Of a DNA stretch of 64,000 nucleotides, positions 27,915 through 37,262 are shown in pieces (within the stretch, counting starts at the first letter, position 1; each line of letters starts with the position of its first letter). The notes beneath the pieces were generated by a model. The model did not search any database. It saw only the letters and a program-made list of their open reading frames with translations, and was not told the DNA's origin. A program made the position numbers and the translations under genes. Where the stretch lies: the NCBI GenBank assembly GCA_020846655.1, contig JADLDL010000195.1, forward strand, positions 1 through 64,000, given 5' to 3'. This DNA comes from Saprospiraceae bacterium (lineage in GTDB: Bacteria > Bacteroidota > Bacteroidia > Chitinophagales > Saprospiraceae).

Positions 27915-28083
27915 GGCTGCCCGGTATCCGTTTTCCGGCGATATTTGTTTGGTAAAAGGAAGGAAGGCCCTTGATTTGAAACCTGACTTTTACCAAAAAT
28001 AGATTTTCTGACGAGGCAGAGGAACCTGATATTTGGGCGCAGCCCCAGAAGCCGGCTTGTCTCATGCCAAAATTCTACTCGCT

Positions 28084-29550
28084 ATGAAAAACAAATTCAT
28101 CCGTTCTGTTTTCGGATTGCTCCTGCTCGCCTTTTTGCCGTATCAATCCCGGGCCATCGACGCCGGTGTAAGTTACCTGGTGTACGCCACGCCGGAGAAA
28201 CCCTACCTGGAAATCAACATCGAAATTGCCGCCGCTTCGGTCACTTACAAACGGGTGGACAGCATTCATTTGCAGGCCGGCGTGGATGCGCTGATTTTGG
28301 TCAAACAAGGCGACAAGGTCATTAATTTTGAAAAATACCGACTGTCCAGCCCCCTCGTCGCATCGCCGGTAGCCCTGCTGGATGTGAAACGCTTGTTTAT
28401 CCCGGCCGGCGAATACCAACTGGAAATCTCGTTTCAGGACATCAACGATCCGGAGAACGCCCGCGAGATTAAAGCGCCCCTGAATGTAGACCTGGGCAAG
28501 GGCATTTACCTGTCGGATATCCTGCTGCTGCGCAGTTATCGCCCCGATGACTCGGACAGTCCTTTTACCAAAAACGGGTATTTTATGGAGCCGTTGGCGT
28601 TCAACTACTACGACCGAACCTCCACCATGCTCGCTTTTTACGCCGAAATTTACCATGCCGGAAAAACAGTGCCCGAAGACACCTACCTCGTGCGCTATTT
28701 TATTGAAGAAGAACTGGGCAACGGCGTCGTTCAACTGATCTCGGCCGGCAACCAGCGCAAAAAGACCTCTGCCATTGATGCGCTGCTGGTGCCGATGAAT
28801 ATTTCAAAGTTGAAAAGCGGCAACTATTTGCTCAGCGTTGAGTTGCGCAATTCGGCCAATGAATTGCTGACAGTGCGGAAACTGCAATTCCAACGCAGCA
28901 ACCCGTTCCTGGAAGTAGCGGAGACCGAATTGACCGAAGAACTGGTGGCTAAACAGTTTGTGACGGAATTGGACGAACCCAATTTGAAATACAGCCTGCG
29001 GGCGATTTCAGCACAAATGGCGGGCGACGACTCTGAAATCCTGAAGAACATCCTTCGGGGCGGCGACTTGAAGGCCATGCGCTATTTTCTGTTCCGGTAT
29101 TTTGTGCAAAAAGACCCGAACAACCCCGAGCAGGCCTATTTGGCCTATATGGAAGTGGCCGGCGCCGTGGACCAGCAGTTCAACAGCGGCTTCCGGCGGG
29201 GATTTGAGACCGACCGTGGCCGGGCCTTCATGCGCTACGGCAAGCCCGACGACATGATACACGTCGAAGACGACCCCAGCGCGCCGCCCTATGAAATCTG
29301 GGTGTACTACAACTTCCCCAAAACCCAACAAAAAAACGTGAAGTTCCTGTTTTACAACCCCAGCCTGGCCGGCGAAGACTTTATCCTGCTGCACTCCAAT
29401 GCCCGGGGCGAAATCAACAACCCGCGCTGGGAACGCGATTTGTACAAACGGAATGCCGGCGAACAATACCAGGGCGACAACGTGCAGGACGCCACGAGCA
29501 TGCAGCGCAACCTGGGCCGCAACGCGCGCACCTTTTTTGAAGATTTTTAA
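28084..29550 (+). CDS. GWxTD domain-containing secreted protein
   Basis: Start MKNKFIRSVFGLLLLAFLPYQSRA; C-term RRGFETDRGRAFMRYGKPDDMIHVEDDPSAPPYEIWVYYNFPK typical of the GWxTD family. Confidence 0.85.
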   Translation: MKNKFIRSVFGLLLLAFLPYQSRAIDAGVSYLVYATPEKPYLEINIEIAAASVTYKRVDSIHLQAGVDALILVKQGDKVINFEKYRLSSPLVASPVALLDVKRLFIPAGEYQLEISFQDINDPENAREIKAPLNVDLGKGIYLSDILLLRSYRPDDSDSPFTKNGYFMEPLAFNYYDRTSTMLAFYAEIYHAGKTVPEDTYLVRYFIEEELGNGVVQLISAGNQRKKTSAIDALLVPMNISKLKSGNYLLSVELRNSANELLTVRKLQFQRSNPFLEVAETELTEELVAKQFVTELDEPNLKYSLRAISAQMAGDDSEILKNILRGGDLKAMRYFLFRYFVQKDPNNPEQAYLAYMEVAGAVDQQFNSGFRRGFETDRGRAFMRYGKPDDMIHVEDDPSAPPYEIWVYYNFPKTQQKNVKFLFYNPSLAGEDFILLHSNARGEINNPRWERDLYKRNAGEQYQGDNVQDATSMQRNLGRNARTFFEDF

Positions 29551-29623
29551 AACCTAAGTGCCCTTAGTGCTCTTAGTGGTTATAAATTTTTACCACTAAG
29601 AGCACTAAGGGCACTTAGGTTTT
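29549..29623. repeat. Intergenic palindrome with 32-bp perfect arms (copy 1 of the CTAAG/GCACTTAG repeat family)
   Basis: AAAACCTAAGTGCCCTTAGTGCTCTTAGTGGT - 11-nt loop - ACCACTAAGAGCACTAAGGGCACTTAGGTTTT. Confidence 0.95.
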
Positions 29624-29640
29624 CTTTGTAAAATACAGTC

Positions 29641-30552
29641 TTATTGCTCCACCTCGATCAAGTCGATGAGGCGGTTAAGTTCGGAATCGTTGTCGAATTT
29701 GATGACGATGTGGCCCTTGCCTTTGTCGTCGCGTTTCAGGTCGACCTTGGCGCCGAAGAACGAGCGGAACTGATCCTGGATGTTGCGGATGTGCTCGGGC
29801 AGGCGTTTGTCGACTTTGTTTTTCTTGTTGGAACGGTCTTCCTGGTGCCGTTCGATCAGGGTTTCCACGGCCCGTACGGAGAGCTCATCCTGGATGATTT
29901 GGCGCAGCAACGACAACTGGAACGCAACATCTTTCACACCCGCCAGGGCGCGGGCATGGCCCATGCTGAGTTTGCCGTCTTTGACGGCGTGTTGGATATC
30001 GACCGGGAGGCGCAGCAGGCGCAGGTAGTTAGTGATGGTGCTGCGTTGTTTGCCTACCCGCTCGGAGAGCAGTTCATCAGTCAGGCTGCACTCTTCTTTG
30101 AGGCGCTGGTAGGAAATGGCGACCTCGATAGCGTTCAGGTCCTGGCGCTGGATATTTTCGATCAGGGCCATTTCCAGCATTTGCTGGTCGTCGGCCAGGC
30201 GCACATAAGCCGGAATTTCACTGAGGCCTGCCATTTGGCTGGCGCGAAAACGGCGTTCGCCCGAAATCAGTTGGTAGGCTTTGTCGTGCAGGCGGCGCAC
30301 GGTCACGGGTTGGATGAGGCCGTGGACGCGGATGCTGTCGGTCAGTTCGTCGAGAGCGGTCTGATCGAACTCGGTGCGGGGCTGAAAGGGGTTGGCTTCA
30401 ATTTGTTCGACGGGCAACATCGCCACCGAGTGGGTCAGTTCGCGAACGACTTCCTGTGCGTTTTCCTGAACGGCTTGCTCGAGTTTTTGCGGGTTGGCGA
30501 GCAAGGCGCGGATACCTTTGCCGAAATCGGCTTTATTTGCTGTCTTTGCCAT
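29641..30552 (-). CDS. parB: ParB/RepB/Spo0J family partition protein
   Basis: LPVEQIEANPFQPRTEFDQTALDELTDSIRVHGLIQPVTVRRL; YQLISGERRFRASQMAGLSEIPAYVR; VGKQRSTITNYLRLLRLP. Confidence 0.97.
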   Translation of the reverse strand: MAKTANKADFGKGIRALLANPQKLEQAVQENAQEVVRELTHSVAMLPVEQIEANPFQPRTEFDQTALDELTDSIRVHGLIQPVTVRRLHDKAYQLISGERRFRASQMAGLSEIPAYVRLADDQQMLEMALIENIQRQDLNAIEVAISYQRLKEECSLTDELLSERVGKQRSTITNYLRLLRLPVDIQHAVKDGKLSMGHARALAGVKDVAFQLSLLRQIIQDELSVRAVETLIERHQEDRSNKKNKVDKRLPEHIRNIQDQFRSFFGAKVDLKRDDKGKGHIVIKFDNDSELNRLIDLIEVEQ

Positions 30553-30560
30553 AAGTTGTA

Positions 30561-31331
30561 TTAGTTGGCCCGGTTCCGGCGCAAAAACTCCTCTGCCAGG
30601 TTAAAAAAGTTGACGGCGCCTTTGCTGCTCACATCATACATAGCCACCGGAATATGTTGCATGGGCGCTTCCGCTACGCGGGAATTGCGGTGGATAATGG
30701 TTTCATACACGTAGTCGTTGCTGCTGTTGCGCACCTCTTCTACGATGGCGTTGGCCAAGCGCAGGCGGCTGTCGTACATGGAAATCAGGAGGCCTTCCAC
30801 CTGCAGTTCGGGGTTGTAGCCTTGTTTTACCAGGGCAATTGTATTTTTCAGTTTGGCGAGCCCTTCGAACGAGAACATCTCGCATTGCACCGGAATCAGC
30901 ACCGTATCGGCAGCGACCAGGGCATTGACGGTGATCAGGCCGAGCGAGGGCAGGCAATCGATGAAAATAAAGTCAAAATCGTCGCGAATTTTGGCCACGA
31001 TATGGCGCAAAATATACTCCCGGTTGGGTTTGTTGACCAATTCGACTTCGGCGCCCACCAGGTTGATGCTGGCAGGGAGCAGCCACAGGTTGGGCGTTTC
31101 GGTGGCCAGGATGGCTTCGCGTGGGTCGGCATCGTTCACCAGGCAATCGTACAAACTCCTGGTTTCCTCACTGGTGATGACCCCAACGCCGGAAGACGCA
31201 TTCGACTGCGGGTCGGAATCGATCAGGAGTACTTTTTTTTCCAGGATCGCCAGGGAGGCGGCCAGGTTGATGGCGGTGGTGGTTTTTCCGACGCCGCCTT
31301 TCTGATTGGCAATAGTGATGATTTTGCTCAT
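30561..31331 (-). CDS. parA: ParA family chromosome-partitioning ATPase
   Basis: [50 protein letters not shown] (deviant Walker A). Confidence 0.97.
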   Translation of the reverse strand: MSKIITIANQKGGVGKTTTAINLAASLAILEKKVLLIDSDPQSNASSGVGVITSEETRSLYDCLVNDADPREAILATETPNLWLLPASINLVGAEVELVNKPNREYILRHIVAKIRDDFDFIFIDCLPSLGLITVNALVAADTVLIPVQCEMFSFEGLAKLKNTIALVKQGYNPELQVEGLLISMYDSRLRLANAIVEEVRNSSNDYVYETIIHRNSRVAEAPMQHIPVAMYDVSSKGAVNFFNLAEEFLRRNRAN

Positions 31332-31411
31332 GACTGGATGGTGATGCTTCTGTTTTGCCGTTGTATGTTAAAAACGAAGACTTGGTAGAGGCTAGGTCGA
31401 TGAAAGGAGGC

Positions 31412-32101
31412 TTAAAATGCTTTTTGCTCGCCAATTTCCATCAAAATCAGTTCTTTTCCTTTTGCTGCGAAAGCAGCCTGAGCCGCTTCATGGTCAATTT
31501 TTATATACCCGAAGGTATCAAAATGGCAACCGACAATGGTGGAACAATGGATAAAACCGCTGGCCAGCAGCGCGTCGTGATAGTCCATCGTAAAATTGGA
31601 ACCGATGGGTAGGATGGCCAGGTCCAGCGGCGGACAAGTCATGGGAATCAACTCCATGTCGCGCGTCAGGGCCGTATCGCCCGACACATAAAACGTGCCG
31701 TCGGCGGTATTGACCACAAAACCCGCCGGTTCGCCGGCATAGGTTCCATCGTGAAAACTGCTGCTGTGTACGGCATTCACCATTTTTACCCGGCCAAAAT
31801 CAAACGACCACCAGCCGCCTTTGTTCATCGGGTGCGTGGTGTAGCCTTTGGCGCTGGCAAAAACATGGACCTCATAGATCCCAACGACCACGGCCGAGGG
31901 GTTGTGTTGCATCACCGCATCCAGGTCGCCGATATGGTCGGAGTGGCCGTGGGTGATCAAAACATAATCACAATGAATATCCGCAGCCCGTACACTTCCG
32001 GCCAAGGTGTTGCCCGAAAAGAACGGATCGAAGAGCAGGCGTTTGCCGCCGGCTTCGATCAAAAAGCAGGAATGTCCGTAATACGTTACTTTCATAATCA
32101 A
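31412..32101 (-). CDS. Metal-dependent hydrolase, MBL fold (UPF0173-like)
   Basis: MKVTYYGHSCFLIEAGGKRLLFDPF; CDYVLITHGHSDHIGDLDAV; FYVSGDTALTRDM. Confidence 0.93.
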   Translation of the reverse strand: MIMKVTYYGHSCFLIEAGGKRLLFDPFFSGNTLAGSVRAADIHCDYVLITHGHSDHIGDLDAVMQHNPSAVVVGIYEVHVFASAKGYTTHPMNKGGWWSFDFGRVKMVNAVHSSSFHDGTYAGEPAGFVVNTADGTFYVSGDTALTRDMELIPMTCPPLDLAILPIGSNFTMDYHDALLASGFIHCSTIVGCHFDTFGYIKIDHEAAQAAFAAKGKELILMEIGEQKAF

Positions 32102-32182
32102 AGGCTAAACCGAACCGGAATCCGGTAATTCGGGCAAAGATACTTGCAGCCCGTAGAAAACAAGGCGGCTTCCCGGTTGAAG

Positions 32183-32217
32183 TTATCCACGCAAAATTGG
32201 GGATAAGATGTGGAAAA
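32183..32217. promoter_or_regulatory. Cluster of three near-consensus DnaA boxes (candidate origin element)
   Basis: TTATCCACG (32183-32191, +); TGGGGATAA (32198-32206, reverse complement TTATCCCCA); TGTGGAAAA (32209-32217, reverse complement TTTTCCACA). Each has one mismatch to TTATCCACA; parAB lies about 1-2.5 kb away. Confidence 0.5.
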
Positions 32218-32233
32218 GTGTTGGCAACAGGCC

Positions 32234-33787
32234 TTAGCGTCCGATCCAGGCCTTTCTGAATTTCCATTGCGCCGGCACGGGATTGGCCGTAATCTTGATG
32301 GTACGCTCCCTGGCGTCGTACAGCATGCCCGCCTTCAGCAGGTAATCAGCCAGGGGAAGCGGCTCGCTATTTTCCACATAGCGGCTGAAAAAATCGCGGA
32401 TTTCAGGAAAAGTCATCGCCGTGATCTCGTCAAACAGGGTTTCTTCGGCAAACGGTTGGTTGGGGCCATACTTTTTCATCAGGTCCCGCACCAACATTTG
32501 CAGGTTGTACTTCCCCTCCGAAAGGTCCACCAGCCGCAAATCGAGGCACATATTGACGAGGGCCCCGCGCAGGTACACGTTGTAGTATTGGTCCTGGTGT
32601 GCCATGGCATTCCGGCTCAGGTCGGTGAGGGAGAGTTTCGCATCATACTGCTGCATGTCCCGACACTTGGACTCGATGTTTTGCAAAAAATCGCCCAACG
32701 GCATCAGGCCTGTTTTTACCGGCATGTGGTAGGCCAGGTATTCCGTCAGCCCTTCGTACAGCCACAGGTGTTTGGATTGCTCGGGGTTGATAAAATTGTA
32801 TTGGTCAATTTTTTCCGAATGCAGGTGCAAGGGCGTGAGCACATGAAAAAACTCATGTAGCGACAGATTTTTGAGCATACCGGCAATTTTACCCATGCCC
32901 CTGCCCGAATACAGGTAGAGGGAGGAGCGGTTGTGCTCCAGGGCATCGCCCAGCATATTGTCGTTTTCAACCGGTTCAAAATACACGAGGTAGGAGTAGT
33001 GCCGCACCGGCAGCGAATCGCCCAGATAGCCCAACATGGCTTCCAGTTGGGGTTGGATATCGTCGCGGATAAAGCGGGCGTAGGGGTAATTGTGCCCCGG
33101 CAAGGCGTTGACGACCGCGATGAGGATTTCTGTTCCAGCCACCTGAAACTGTGCCGTATCCGGCTCGCCGAACAGAATGGGCGCATCGACCAATTCGCGG
33201 TAGTTGGGCGCTGAAAACCCTTCCAGGGAATCGTTGCGCAAGATATTGTTCAGTTCAGTGGCGCCGTAAAATCCCTTGGGTTTGCGAAACTGCACGCTGT
33301 ACGGCCGCTCCGTTTGGCCTTCAAAAAAGCCGAACAGCGTATTGTGGTTGATCACAAAGCCTTCGCCGGGGTTGTAGGTTGAACCAGCGGAGCGGTAAAA
33401 ATCCGACTTGAAATCAGCCAGGTTGTCCCAGGTATCATCTACCGAATAACTGATCCGCGCGACCCGTTTTCCCTGCTCGATGCGCCACACATTGGGGTTC
33501 TCCTGTTGCACCGGCAGGGGTTTGTTTTTTGAATCAAAGGCCTGAAAATCATGCACATACTGTCCAAAATCCATTGCTCCGTAAATACCTGGCACCATCT
33601 TGGGCAGGCAATAGCGCAAATCATTTGATTTTTGACGGGGCGGGATCAGTTCCACCTGCAGGCGGTCGCCTTCGCAACGGGTCAGGTCGACTGAAAACTG
33701 ATACGTATCTTTTGCGGCGTTCTGCGCCTGCACCAGTCCGGCGAATCCGGTGATCAACAGCACTAGGGTTGTTTTTTTCATGCACAT
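32234..33787 (-). CDS. M61-type metallopeptidase (glycyl aminopeptidase-like), secreted
   Basis: Signal peptide; M61 N-terminal region; LHEFFHVLTPLHLHSEKI (HExxH); LWLYEGLTEYLAYH. Confidence 0.9.
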   Translation of the reverse strand: MCMKKTTLVLLITGFAGLVQAQNAAKDTYQFSVDLTRCEGDRLQVELIPPRQKSNDLRYCLPKMVPGIYGAMDFGQYVHDFQAFDSKNKPLPVQQENPNVWRIEQGKRVARISYSVDDTWDNLADFKSDFYRSAGSTYNPGEGFVINHNTLFGFFEGQTERPYSVQFRKPKGFYGATELNNILRNDSLEGFSAPNYRELVDAPILFGEPDTAQFQVAGTEILIAVVNALPGHNYPYARFIRDDIQPQLEAMLGYLGDSLPVRHYSYLVYFEPVENDNMLGDALEHNRSSLYLYSGRGMGKIAGMLKNLSLHEFFHVLTPLHLHSEKIDQYNFINPEQSKHLWLYEGLTEYLAYHMPVKTGLMPLGDFLQNIESKCRDMQQYDAKLSLTDLSRNAMAHQDQYYNVYLRGALVNMCLDLRLVDLSEGKYNLQMLVRDLMKKYGPNQPFAEETLFDEITAMTFPEIRDFFSRYVENSEPLPLADYLLKAGMLYDARERTIKITANPVPAQWKFRKAWIGR

Positions 33788-33883
33788 GGTTAAAACTCAC
33801 GTTCAACTTCGAAGTCAGCGCAACAAGGCGAAGCACCTACACCATGCTCGTCGTTGTGCCTGAGAGCAATAAAATGAGGGTCG

Positions 33884-33891
33884 CAAAAGTA
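33884..33891 (-). promoter_or_regulatory. Putative -7 box TACTTTTG for the M61 peptidase gene
   Basis: TAnnTTTG match about 97 bp upstream of the start. Confidence 0.4.
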
Positions 33892-33902
33892 ACGGAAATC
33901 AA

Positions 33903-35129
33903 TCAACCTTCCACGGCCAGTGGCTGCCGGGCCAGCAAGGCGCGGTAGTGTTGCAACAAAGCGCTGGACACCTCCAGGGTGTCAAAATGCGTGCTGCAAA
34001 ACGCCCGGGCATTTTTACCGAGTTGCATCAGCCCGGCGCCTTCGTTCTGACACCAGCGCAGGGCTTGCACAAACTCCTCCGGTGTATCGGCCACCAATAC
34101 TTCTTCGCGGTGCCGGGCGTCCACCCCTTCCAGGCCAATCGTGGTGCTCAACACTGCTTTTCTAAGCGCCATACCTTCCAGAATTTTGGCGCGCATGCCG
34201 CTCCCGGAGAGCAGCGGCACCACCATGACTGAGTGTTGGTTGGTAAATGCGGCGGCATCGGGCACTTCGCCGTGTACCTGCACCCGGGGCAGTTGAAGCG
34301 TCCGGAGCCAGTCCGGTGTATTGCGGCCGGCGATATGGAACTGAAGATCCGGGAAGGCCGGCGCCAGCACGGGCGTCCACACCTCTTCCAAAAACCAGCG
34401 CAGGCCTTCGTCGTTGGGCATCCAGTCGAGCGACCCGATAAAGCCCAGGCTGAGGGGGCGCCGAAAACTGCTGTAGTCGGGTGTGTAGTCGCGGCAATCG
34501 AGCCCGATAGGGGCCACAATGGCCGGGCGGTACAAGCCCAATTGTTTGAATTGTTCGATATCGCGTTGGGTGATGCCGATCAGCAGGTCGCAGCGGTTGA
34601 TCTGCTCGGCTTCAAACTTCTTCAAGCGTGGGGTGATCCGGTCCAGGTACCAGCGTTTGAGGCGCCCGCTGCGCGTGGCAATCCGTTCCCAGATTTCGTG
34701 CTCCACATTGTGGGTGCGCAGGGCAATCGGGGCTTTGGAATATTTCCGGATGACCGGGATATACGGCGCCAGGTACAGCGTTTCCAACTGAATGATGTCA
34801 AATTCCTCCTGGAGCAGCAGTTGTGCCAGTTTTTCGGCAAACTCTGGGTTGTCAAACCGTTCGATATGGTACGAGCGGTCAGAAAATAAATTTTGTAACG
34901 CGGCAGCGGGTTTGATCCGGTTATCGATATCGACCGTATGAATGGCTTGGTAATGATTGAAATGCGCAGGGAGTTGGTCCAGGTCAAACCAGTGTTTGCT
35001 GGTGTTCATCGCCAGCAAAGTCACCGCACAACCCAACTCGTCGAGGCCTCGGGCGAGGTGTGCAATGGCCAGGCTTTCACCGTCTTTGAGGGGGTAAGGA
35101 AACTTTTTACTGAGTTGGAGAATCTTCAT
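33903..35129 (-). CDS. Glycosyltransferase, GT4/group 1-like
   Basis: Start MKILQLSKKFPYPLKDGESLAIAHLARGLDELGCAVTLLAMNT; SLGFIGSLDWMPNDEGLRWFLEEVW; SVMVVPLLSGSGMRAKILEGMALRKAVLSTTIGLEGVD. Confidence 0.92.
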   Translation of the reverse strand: MKILQLSKKFPYPLKDGESLAIAHLARGLDELGCAVTLLAMNTSKHWFDLDQLPAHFNHYQAIHTVDIDNRIKPAAALQNLFSDRSYHIERFDNPEFAEKLAQLLLQEEFDIIQLETLYLAPYIPVIRKYSKAPIALRTHNVEHEIWERIATRSGRLKRWYLDRITPRLKKFEAEQINRCDLLIGITQRDIEQFKQLGLYRPAIVAPIGLDCRDYTPDYSSFRRPLSLGFIGSLDWMPNDEGLRWFLEEVWTPVLAPAFPDLQFHIAGRNTPDWLRTLQLPRVQVHGEVPDAAAFTNQHSVMVVPLLSGSGMRAKILEGMALRKAVLSTTIGLEGVDARHREEVLVADTPEEFVQALRWCQNEGAGLMQLGKNARAFCSTHFDTLEVSSALLQHYRALLARQPLAVEG

Positions 35130-35278
35130 AAATGCTCGCGGAATAAAGAAAGCAGGTCGTGGATTAGAAACAAGCCCTGGATGTCGGGCGGCGAAAGTAC
35201 AGGAGTTTGGCAGTATGCCGGACTTCGTCGAAGTTATGTTTTTATCATTTTTCCCGCCAATTGGCTGGCCCGGACAAG

Positions 35279-35286
35279 TATCTTTG
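35279..35286 (+). promoter_or_regulatory. Putative -7 box TATCTTTG upstream of the ABC ATPase gene
   Basis: TAnnTTTG match; lies inside the ORF-track N-terminal extension and supports the downstream start at 35409. Confidence 0.4.
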
Positions 35287-35408
35287 CCGCCGGCCTGCTT
35301 CGAAACGGTCGTCTGCGCCACCGCACGAAAGCGCTGCCGGCCCGCATCGGTCCAAAAAATATTGCCCACCAGGGCATTCATGCAGTAGACTTGTTTAAAA
35401 AATTGCCA

Positions 35409-36062
35409 ATGGTTCTTCAGGCAAAAGATATTTATAAATCCTTCGGTCAGTTACCGATTTTGAAAGGCGTGAACGTGGAGGTATCCCGGGGCGAAGTCGT
35501 GAGCATCGTGGGCAAATCCGGCGCTGGCAAAAGCACCTTGTTGCACATTCTGGGAACGCTGGACAACGCCGACCAGGGGCAAATTACGATCAACAACACG
35601 GCTGTCCGAAACCTGAGCCCCCGCCCACTCGCCGCGTTTCGCAACCGGCACATAGGGTTTGTCTTTCAGTTTCACCACCTGTTGCCGGAATTTTCAGCCC
35701 TGGAAAACGTGTGCATCCCGGGGTTTATCCGCAAACAGGAGGAAGCTGCTGTTAAACAACGTGCCACCGAATTATTGGATTTTCTGGGCCTTTCGCACCG
35801 GCTGCAACACAAACCGACCGAACTCAGCGGCGGCGAGCAACAACGCGTAGCCGTAGCCCGTGCCCTGGTCAACCAGCCGGATATTATTTTTGCCGACGAA
35901 CCAACAGGCAACCTGGACAGCGCTGCTTCCCAGGACCTGCACCGGCTCATCCGCCGCCTGAGCGATGAATACCGCCAGACGTTTGTGATTGTCACCCATA
36001 ACAAAGAACTTGCCGACCTGTCTGACCGCTGCCTGGAAATGCGAGACGGGCTACTGGTCTAA
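35409..36062 (+). CDS. ABC transporter ATP-binding protein (LolD-like)
   Basis: MVLQAKDIYKSFGQLPILKGVNVEVSRGEVVSIVGKSGAGKSTLLHILGTLD; LSGGEQQRVAVARALVNQPDIIFADEPTGNLD. Confidence 0.93.
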   Translation: MVLQAKDIYKSFGQLPILKGVNVEVSRGEVVSIVGKSGAGKSTLLHILGTLDNADQGQITINNTAVRNLSPRPLAAFRNRHIGFVFQFHHLLPEFSALENVCIPGFIRKQEEAAVKQRATELLDFLGLSHRLQHKPTELSGGEQQRVAVARALVNQPDIIFADEPTGNLDSAASQDLHRLIRRLSDEYRQTFVIVTHNKELADLSDRCLEMRDGLLV

Positions 36063-36074
36063 CTTTAGAGAACG

Positions 36075-37190
36075 ATGTCTTTCCGGTTTTTGCTGCCTGC
36101 CGTTTTGGTTTTTTTTGCCTGTCGTTCCGCACACTCGCCAGCCGCCCTGACCTTGCCGCCACCCAAAGCCGAGCGGCCCAAAAATATCATCCTGCTGATC
36201 GGAGACGGCATGGCCACGGCCCAGGTTTCGGCCGGTTTGTATTGGAAAGGTGTGGGAAAATCTGTTTGGGAGCGTTTTCCCACCATCGGTTTTCACAAAA
36301 GCCATGCCCACGACGAGCGCGTCACCGACTCTGCCGCCGGCGCCACAGCCTTTGCCTGCGGCCATAAAACCGTCAACGGCGCCATCGGCGTGCTCCCCGA
36401 TTACAGCCCCTGCCAAACGATACTGGAAGACCTCGACGCCCTGGGCTGGGCCACGGGCATGGTCGTTACCTGCTCGGCGACCCACGCCACACCGGCCAGT
36501 TTTATCGCCCATCAGGACTTGCGGGCCTTTACCGAAGCCATCGCCGACGACTATCTGCACACCGCTCTCGATTGTTTTATCGGCGGCGGAAAAGGGTATT
36601 TTAACGACCGGCCCGACAAAAAAAACCTGCTCGACTCCCTGGCCGATCGCGGCTATGTGATCCGCTCAGGTACCGGCTTTGGCCGCCTGCCTATGGATGG
36701 TTCCGCGCCGTTTATGTTGTTCACCGCTGACCGCGAGCCGGGCACCGCCTCCGCCGGACGTCATTATTTGCCGCAGGCAACCAAAAAAACATGCGAATAC
36801 CTGCAAAAACGCAGCGAAAAGGGCTTTTTCCTGATGGTAGAAGGCAGCCAGATCGATTGGGCCCTGCACGCCAACGACCGCAGTTGGCTGAAAGCCGAAA
36901 TGCTGGACTTCGATGAAACCGTCAGCGAAGCGCTGCAGTTTGCCGCAGTCAACGGCGAAACCCTCGTCGTGGTGACCGGCGACCACGAGTGCGGCGGCTG
37001 TTCGCTCAATCCAGGCGAAGGCAAACGCGAGTTCCGGCCCGCCTTCGCCTCGCGGCTCCACTCCGCTTCCATGGTGCCCGTGTATGCCTATGGCCCACAG
37101 AGCCAAACCTTTTCCGGCATCTACCAAAACACAGCTATTTACGGCAAAATCTGGGCGGCTCTGGGCATGCCGAATGGAGCAGGTAAGTAG
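36075..37190 (+). CDS. Alkaline phosphatase (PhoA family), lipoprotein-like
   Basis: KNIILLIGDGMATAQVSAGLYWKG; HDERVTDSAAGATAFACGHKTVNGAIGV; VEGSQIDWALHANDR; VVVTGDHECGG. Confidence 0.94.
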   Translation: MSFRFLLPAVLVFFACRSAHSPAALTLPPPKAERPKNIILLIGDGMATAQVSAGLYWKGVGKSVWERFPTIGFHKSHAHDERVTDSAAGATAFACGHKTVNGAIGVLPDYSPCQTILEDLDALGWATGMVVTCSATHATPASFIAHQDLRAFTEAIADDYLHTALDCFIGGGKGYFNDRPDKKNLLDSLADRGYVIRSGTGFGRLPMDGSAPFMLFTADREPGTASAGRHYLPQATKKTCEYLQKRSEKGFFLMVEGSQIDWALHANDRSWLKAEMLDFDETVSEALQFAAVNGETLVVVTGDHECGGCSLNPGEGKREFRPAFASRLHSASMVPVYAYGPQSQTFSGIYQNTAIYGKIWAALGMPNGAGK

Positions 37191-37262
37191 AAAATTTGAC
37201 TGAACAGCAAGCGCGGGCAGACCATAAAATAGCTGTAATTTTGCCCCGTCCTCCCACCCCGG

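Noticed and set aside
29549-29623. CRISPR repeat or transposon terminal repeats
   Set aside because: Single hairpins at scattered loci, no regular spacers, no cas genes and no transposase ORF between arms
29641-31331. parS centromere site next to parAB
   Set aside because: I found no sequence close to TGTTTCACGTGAAACA by eye in the window; absence is not proven without a motif scan
33788-33902. Possible tRNA or small RNA (ACTTCGAAGT palindrome) upstream of the M61 peptidase
   Set aside because: No cloverleaf arms or GGTTCRA T-loop; only a short palindrome and a promoter-like box
34938-35408. N-terminal extension of the ABC ATPase ORF
   Set aside because: Overlaps the divergent glycosyltransferase gene and a likely promoter; canonical start MVLQAKDIYKSFG at 35409
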